Origin: Chloroflexi bacterium ADurb.Bin180
Lineage (GTDB): Bacteria; Chloroflexota; Anaerolineae; UBA2200
Assembly (NCBI GenBank): GCA_002070215.1
Contig: MWCV01000025.1
Span: 1 to 34,522 of the forward strand
DNA length: 34,522 nt
Direction: 5' to 3'
In this document: positions 31,478 through 34,522 of the stretch, piece after piece
Layout of the letters: each line of letters begins with the position of its first letter
Position numbering within the stretch: the first letter of the stretch is position 1
Made by a program: the position numbers and the translations under genes
Notes under the pieces: generated by a model
The model's database searches: none
Seen by the model: only the letters and a program-made list of their open reading frames with translations
What the model was told of the DNA's origin: nothing

Positions 31478-32670
31478 TAACGCCCTACGGATGGCGGTTC
31501 ATTGTAGGAAGGTGACAGGGCCCGCAGCTTGTGGATGATGCCTGGCAGGACGGACAGGACATAGTCGATGTCCTCGGCCGTGTTCTCATTGCCCAGGGTC
31601 AATCGCAGGCTGCCATGGCACAGGATGGGTGCGAGTCCCATCGCCGTCAGCACATGCGATGGCTCCACCGAGCCTGAGGTGCAGGCTGAGCCGCTGCTCC
31701 CGGCAATACCCAGCAAGTCGAGATTCAGCAGGATGGACTCGCCCTCAACTCCCTCGAACACGAAACTGGCGTTGTTGGGCAGACGTTGGGTAGGGTGACC
31801 GGTCAGGGTAGTCTGTGGAATCGCCCGCAAAACGCCCTGGATGAGCTTGTCCCGCAGGGAGCGGATACGGTTGTTGTTGTGCTCACAGTGTTCATACGCG
31901 ATGGTCATAGCTTTGGCCAAACCCACGATGTAGGGCACGTTTTCGGTCCCGGCGCGCAGGCCACGCTCGTGTGCGCCTCCGGTCTGCGTGGGCAGAATTG
32001 GTGTCCCCTTGCGGCGGTAGAGCACACCCACGCCCTTGGGCCCGTAGAACTTGTGCGCCGACAGCGACGCCAGGTCCAGATTCAAGGCGTCTGCGTCGAG
32101 GCTCAGTGTACCGCCGGCCTGCACGGCGTCGGTGTGGAACGCCACTCCCTTGGCCCGGGCGATCCGCCCGATCTCAGCGATGGGCTGGATAGCGCCCATC
32201 TCGTTGTTTGCGTACATAATGCTGATCAACACAGAGCGCGGTGTGATCGCTCTGGCCACGTCGGCTGGGTCAACCAGACCCTGGCTGTCCACTGGCACGT
32301 AGGTGACCTCGCAACCAAAGTGCTTTTGAAGCTGCTCGCAGGTGTGGCTCACCGCATGGTGCTCGATGGTCGAGGTAATGAGGTGATTGCCTTTGCTGCG
32401 CAGGGCATGGGTTACGCCGCGGATCGCCAGGTTGTCGCTCTCCGTGCCGCAGCCGGTAAAGATGATTTCGTCCGGGTCGGCTTGGAAGAAAGAGGCCACG
32501 GTCCCCCTGGCCTGCTCCAGGGCTTGGTGAGCCTCTCGTCCGAAGGAATGTACGCTCGACGCGTTCCCGTAGACGCTGGTAAAGTAGGGCAGCATTGCTT
32601 CGACTACCCGCGGATCGACCGCGGTCGTTGCGGCATGATCGAGGTAAATCGGCTTTCTGGTTGGCGACAT
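31477..32670 (-). CDS. Cysteine desulfurase (IscS/NifS family)
   Basis: PLP enzyme that takes sulfur from cysteine for tRNA thiolation and Fe-S clusters. 397 residues from the ATG at 32670, chosen because GGAGGG lies 9 nt upstream and the family start IYLDHAATTAVDP follows. The PLP lysine is Lys207 (SAHKFYGPKGVGVLY). The mobile-loop catalytic cysteine is Cys330 in SGSACTSGSVEPSHVL. Also visible: FTGCGTESDNLAI, HHAVSHTCEQLQ, MYANNEMGAIQP and RAGTENVPYIVGLAKA. The short loop around Cys330 (no insertion) is of the IscS/NifS class I type. mnmA starts at its stop codon, so sulfur delivery to MnmA is the likely main job. No iscU or iscR is adjacent. Confidence 0.95.
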   Translation of the reverse strand: MSPTRKPIYLDHAATTAVDPRVVEAMLPYFTSVYGNASSVHSFGREAHQALEQARGTVASFFQADPDEIIFTGCGTESDNLAIRGVTHALRSKGNHLITSTIEHHAVSHTCEQLQKHFGCEVTYVPVDSQGLVDPADVARAITPRSVLISIMYANNEMGAIQPIAEIGRIARAKGVAFHTDAVQAGGTLSLDADALNLDLASLSAHKFYGPKGVGVLYRRKGTPILPTQTGGAHERGLRAGTENVPYIVGLAKAMTIAYEHCEHNNNRIRSLRDKLIQGVLRAIPQTTLTGHPTQRLPNNASFVFEGVEGESILLNLDLLGIAGSSGSACTSGSVEPSHVLTAMGLAPILCHGSLRLTLGNENTAEDIDYVLSVLPGIIHKLRALSPSYNEPPSVGR

Positions 32671-32697
32671 GATCAGAGTCCCTCCAATGTGCACGCA

Positions 32698-32713
32698 GCC
32701 CCGGCAGCGGGGC
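32698..32713 (-). other. Leader hairpin before the cysteine desulfurase gene
   Basis: GCCCCG (32698-32703), loop GCAG, CGGGGC (32708-32713): a perfect 6-bp GC stem in the predicted 83-nt leader. It may affect translation or mRNA stability; no riboswitch fold is recognised. Confidence 0.35.
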
Positions 32714-32759
32714 GGCAGGATATCCGTGGTTGTCTCGCGGCAGATGCCGACGCCAGAGG

Positions 32760-32788
32760 ATAATAGCGCCGCTTGCGGTGACTGTCAA
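32760..32788 (-). promoter_or_regulatory. Near-consensus promoter of the cysteine desulfurase-mnmA operon
   Basis: On the minus strand, a perfect TTGACA (32783-32788), the optimal 17-bp spacer and TATTAT (32760-32765). This is the strongest sigma-70-type promoter in the window. The predicted start is near 32753. Confidence 0.75.
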
Positions 32789-32814
32789 TTGCCAAGGCCA
32801 AAAACGCAGGTTGG

Positions 32815-32830
32815 CCGTGCTCAGGCACGG
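32815..32830 (-). terminator. Short hairpin at the end of rlmD
   Basis: CCGTGC (32815-32820), loop TCAG, GCACGG (32825-32830); the stop codon of rlmD lies in the loop and right arm. On the minus strand a T5 run follows only about 10 nt later, so this is a doubtful terminator. Confidence 0.35.
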
Positions 32831-34047
32831 TCCAGAACGGCGACCGTCTCGACGTGATAGGTCTGGGGGAACATATCGAACGGGGTCACGCTGCTGAGGA
32901 GGTAGCCTCCGGCAATCAACCCCTTGATATCCCGCGCCAGGGTGGCAGGATCGCAAGAGACGTAGACAATCCGCTCCGGCCGCATGCCGAGCAGGGTCGC
33001 CAGTGCTTTGGCTTCCAGGCCGTCGCGCGGCGGGTCCAGCAGCACCACTGGGAAATGGCCCTCGAGCGTCGGCAGCACATCCTCTACGACTCCTTCGAGA
33101 AAGGTGAGGTGGTCCTGCCCCTTTGCGTTGACCCGGGCGTCTTCCAGAGCAGAGGCGCTGCCCTCGATGCCCACCAGGCGTCTGGTGTGGGACGCCAGCG
33201 CCAGAGAGAATGTGCCCACGCCACAGTAGGCATCTACCACTGCGTCGAGGTCGTGACCCAACCGGCCACAGACGTACTCCACCAGGCGCTCGGCCTGGAG
33301 GGTGTTGACCTGAAAAAAGCTGGTCGCCGAAATGCGGTAAGTATGCTGGCCCAGCGTTTCGTGCAAGTGCGAGCTGCCCATCAGAGTAACCGCCGTACCA
33401 TCGGTGAGCTGCAGGAGACACGAAACAGGCAGAGTGACCTCGATATCGGGCGGCTCATCGTCCTCCATCTCCAGGATGATCATCCGCTCCCCGGTGCGCA
33501 CGCCGGCGCGCAGAGAGAACCGTTGCAGCCCGGGCAGCTCCAGCTCCAGGGAGTCGTACAAGTCCTGCAGCAGCGGGTGCATAATCAGGCATTGCTCTAT
33601 GGGCACCACGTTATGGCTCAAGGCAGCCATAAAGCCGGGCAGACCGTCCCGGGTGGCGTGGAACTGCACGTTGTTGCGGTAGCCCCAGGGGTCATCCGCG
33701 CCAACGGTCTCCTGCACCGGCACATCCTGCAGCCCGGCAATGCGGCGAAGCTGGCCGGCGACGATGCTGCGCTTGAACTCGAGCTGGGCCGGGTAGGCGA
33801 TGTGCTGCCAGTGACAGCCGCCGCAGCGGCCAAAATAGGGGCACCGGGGCGCCACGCGCGCCACCGACGGAGTCACGACCTCCACCAGTCTGGCGCGGGC
33901 AAAGCTGCTGCGCTTTTGGACCAGCTCGACGCGCACCGTCTCCCCGGCGATGGCGGCGGGCACAAAGATGACTCGTCCCTCGTGTCGACCCACGGCCTCG
34001 CCGCCGTGAGCCATATCGGTCAGTTCGATGGTTAGCTTCTCGCTCAT
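32821..34047 (-). CDS. rlmD: 23S rRNA (uracil-C5)-methyltransferase, RlmD/TrmA family with Fe-S cluster
   Basis: 408 residues. The N-terminal TRAM domain (1-60) has ELTDMAHGGEAVGRHEGRVI. A [4Fe-4S] cluster is indicated by Cys69, Cys75 and Cys78 (RCPYFGRCGGCHWQ) and Cys153 (EQCLIMHP). The methyltransferase fold carries DAYCGVGTFSLALA (about 272-285), LLDPPRDGLEAKAL, and the catalytic nucleophile Cys365 in YVSCDPATLARD. The ATG at 34047 begins MSEKLTIELTDMAHGG, a normal family start; the longer frame to 34179 would overlap gatB and adds a non-conserved Pro-rich stretch. It is called rlmD-like because of the cluster and TRAM domain. TrmA/RlmC/RlmD members cannot be told apart with certainty by eye. 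It follows gatB by 49 bp. Confidence 0.88.
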   Translation of the reverse strand: MSEKLTIELTDMAHGGEAVGRHEGRVIFVPAAIAGETVRVELVQKRSSFARARLVEVVTPSVARVAPRCPYFGRCGGCHWQHIAYPAQLEFKRSIVAGQLRRIAGLQDVPVQETVGADDPWGYRNNVQFHATRDGLPGFMAALSHNVVPIEQCLIMHPLLQDLYDSLELELPGLQRFSLRAGVRTGERMIILEMEDDEPPDIEVTLPVSCLLQLTDGTAVTLMGSSHLHETLGQHTYRISATSFFQVNTLQAERLVEYVCGRLGHDLDAVVDAYCGVGTFSLALASHTRRLVGIEGSASALEDARVNAKGQDHLTFLEGVVEDVLPTLEGHFPVVLLDPPRDGLEAKALATLLGMRPERIVYVSCDPATLARDIKGLIAGGYLLSSVTPFDMFPQTYHVETVAVLDRA

Positions 34048-34096
34048 CAATCCATCCACCAGTAGAGTTCGTGGGATGCTGCCGGAGGGCAGAGGC

Positions 34097-34522
34097 TCAT
34101 GGTCTGAGGCGCCGACGGAGCAACTCGGCCGCGGCGGTGGGATCTGCTGTGCCGTGGGAGGCCTTGACCACTGCGCCAACCAGAAAGCGCAGCACAGCGT
34201 CTTTGCCCGTTCGATACTGACTGACCGCCTCTGGATTGGCAGCGATCACCTGGGCCAGGAACTCACCGAGCGAGGCTTCATCGGCAATTCGCTCGATGTG
34301 CTTTTCGGCGCAGATCTGCCGCGCCGACTGGCCGCTTGCGAGCATCTCCTGCAGCACCTGTTTGGCCGAAGTCTGGGTGAGGGAGCCTGCCTGCTGCATC
34401 GCGATGAGTTCAACGAGCCGGTCCGGCGGAACGGCGCGTTCGACCTCCTGCCAGGCCGCCTGGCGCACATAGCGCAGAAGGTCGCCGCTCACCCAGTTGG
34501 CAATGGTCTTGGGCGAGAGCCC
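34097..34522 (-). CDS. gatB: C-terminal part of Asp/Glu-tRNA amidotransferase subunit B (partial)
   Basis: The window edge cuts the 5' side, leaving the last ~141 residues. They form the helical tail and YqeY-like domain of GatB: LSPKTIANWVSGDLLRYVRQ at the edge, LVELIAMQQAGSLTQTSAKQ, VLQEMLASGQSARQIC and the ending RFLVGAVVKASHGTADPTAA followed by LLRRRLRP and stop. This tail binds tRNA in GatCAB, which converts Glu-tRNA(Gln) or Asp-tRNA(Asn) to the amidated form. The catalytic cradle lies outside the window. rlmD follows on the same strand 49 bp later. Confidence 0.93.
   Translation of the reverse strand, partial: GLSPKTIANWVSGDLLRYVRQAAWQEVERAVPPDRLVELIAMQQAGSLTQTSAKQVLQEMLASGQSARQICAEKHIERIADEASLGEFLAQVIAANPEAVSQYRTGKDAVLRFLVGAVVKASHGTADPTAAAELLRRRLRP

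Noticed and set aside
32854-34035. 393-codon plus-strand frame opposite rlmD (also 31786-32763 opposite the cysteine desulfurase)
   Set aside because: Antisense shadows; His/Gln/Arg-rich sequence without domains.
34048-34179. Longer start for rlmD
   Set aside because: The extension overlaps the end of gatB in another frame and is Pro/Ser-rich; the family start lies at 34047.
1-34522. CRISPR arrays, tRNA or rRNA genes, prophage or defence islands
   Set aside because: No regularly spaced direct repeats, no cloverleaf or TTCGAATC-type T-loop context, no integrase or transposase frames and no recognised defence genes were seen on either strand.

Overview
This is a GC-rich, gene-dense bacterial chromosome segment made mostly of housekeeping and lipid, tRNA or envelope genes. 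No rRNA, tRNA, CRISPR array, phage block or intact insertion sequence was seen. The mix fits a member of the Chloroflexota, perhaps Anaerolineae-like: GT39-type glycosyltransferase with a C-terminal beta domain, Thr/Pro-linker surface protein, roadblock protein, very large amylase-fold protein and paired ABC exporters. That placement is inference from gene style only; no marker gene here was compared with a database.

Left part (1-7832). The edge holds the stump of a SAM methyltransferase gene and a decayed stretch with a possible PIN-domain start. A promoter then leads into a 1179-residue alpha-amylase-fold protein and a small conserved unknown on the plus strand. Facing them on the minus strand is a three-gene unit: a roadblock/LC7 protein and two small membrane proteins. 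Next comes a clearly recognisable but broken polyphosphate kinase 2 (PPK2) gene. It lacks its middle, has an in-frame stop, and its tail is open in frame into a DegV (fatty-acid-binding) gene.

Middle (7834-24507). A coupled pair of ABC exporter half-transporters with complementary degenerate ATP-site motifs lies on the minus strand. Divergent to it is an apparently leaderless gene for a helicase-associated-domain protein. A clan-A-type glycosidase-like protein and an 89-bp palindromic REP/MITE-like element follow. A long minus-strand block then runs, in transcription order, pth, mfd and a THEP1-like NTPase (4-nt overlaps), then a separate promoter, plsX, a NERD-like membrane protein and a GT39 glycosyltransferase. 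A surface-anchored protein with its own promoter lies upstream of pth.

Right part (24575-34522). fabF and a SAM methyltransferase are on the minus strand. trxB and a DUF1858 protein follow on the plus strand and end at a strong intrinsic terminator. Then come an alpha/beta hydrolase and a MaoC-like hydratase (plus). A minus-strand operon with a near-consensus promoter reads cysteine desulfurase, mnmA, two small membrane proteins and a YtxH-like protein. rlmD and the C-terminal end of gatB close the window.

Functional threads: fatty-acid and phospholipid supply (plsX, fabF, degV, possibly maoC); tRNA and rRNA maturation and translation quality (cysteine desulfurase-mnmA, rlmD, pth, gatB); redox (trxB); transcription-coupled repair (mfd); envelope glycosylation and export (GT39, ABC pair). 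The window looks like stable core genome in which several genes (methyltransferase, possible PIN, PPK2) have been eroded in place. I did not find a clear multi-gene defence or otherwise unprecedented system. The best candidates for undescribed biology are the roadblock/membrane-protein unit, the plsX/NERD-like/GT39 operon and the mfd-coupled NTPase.
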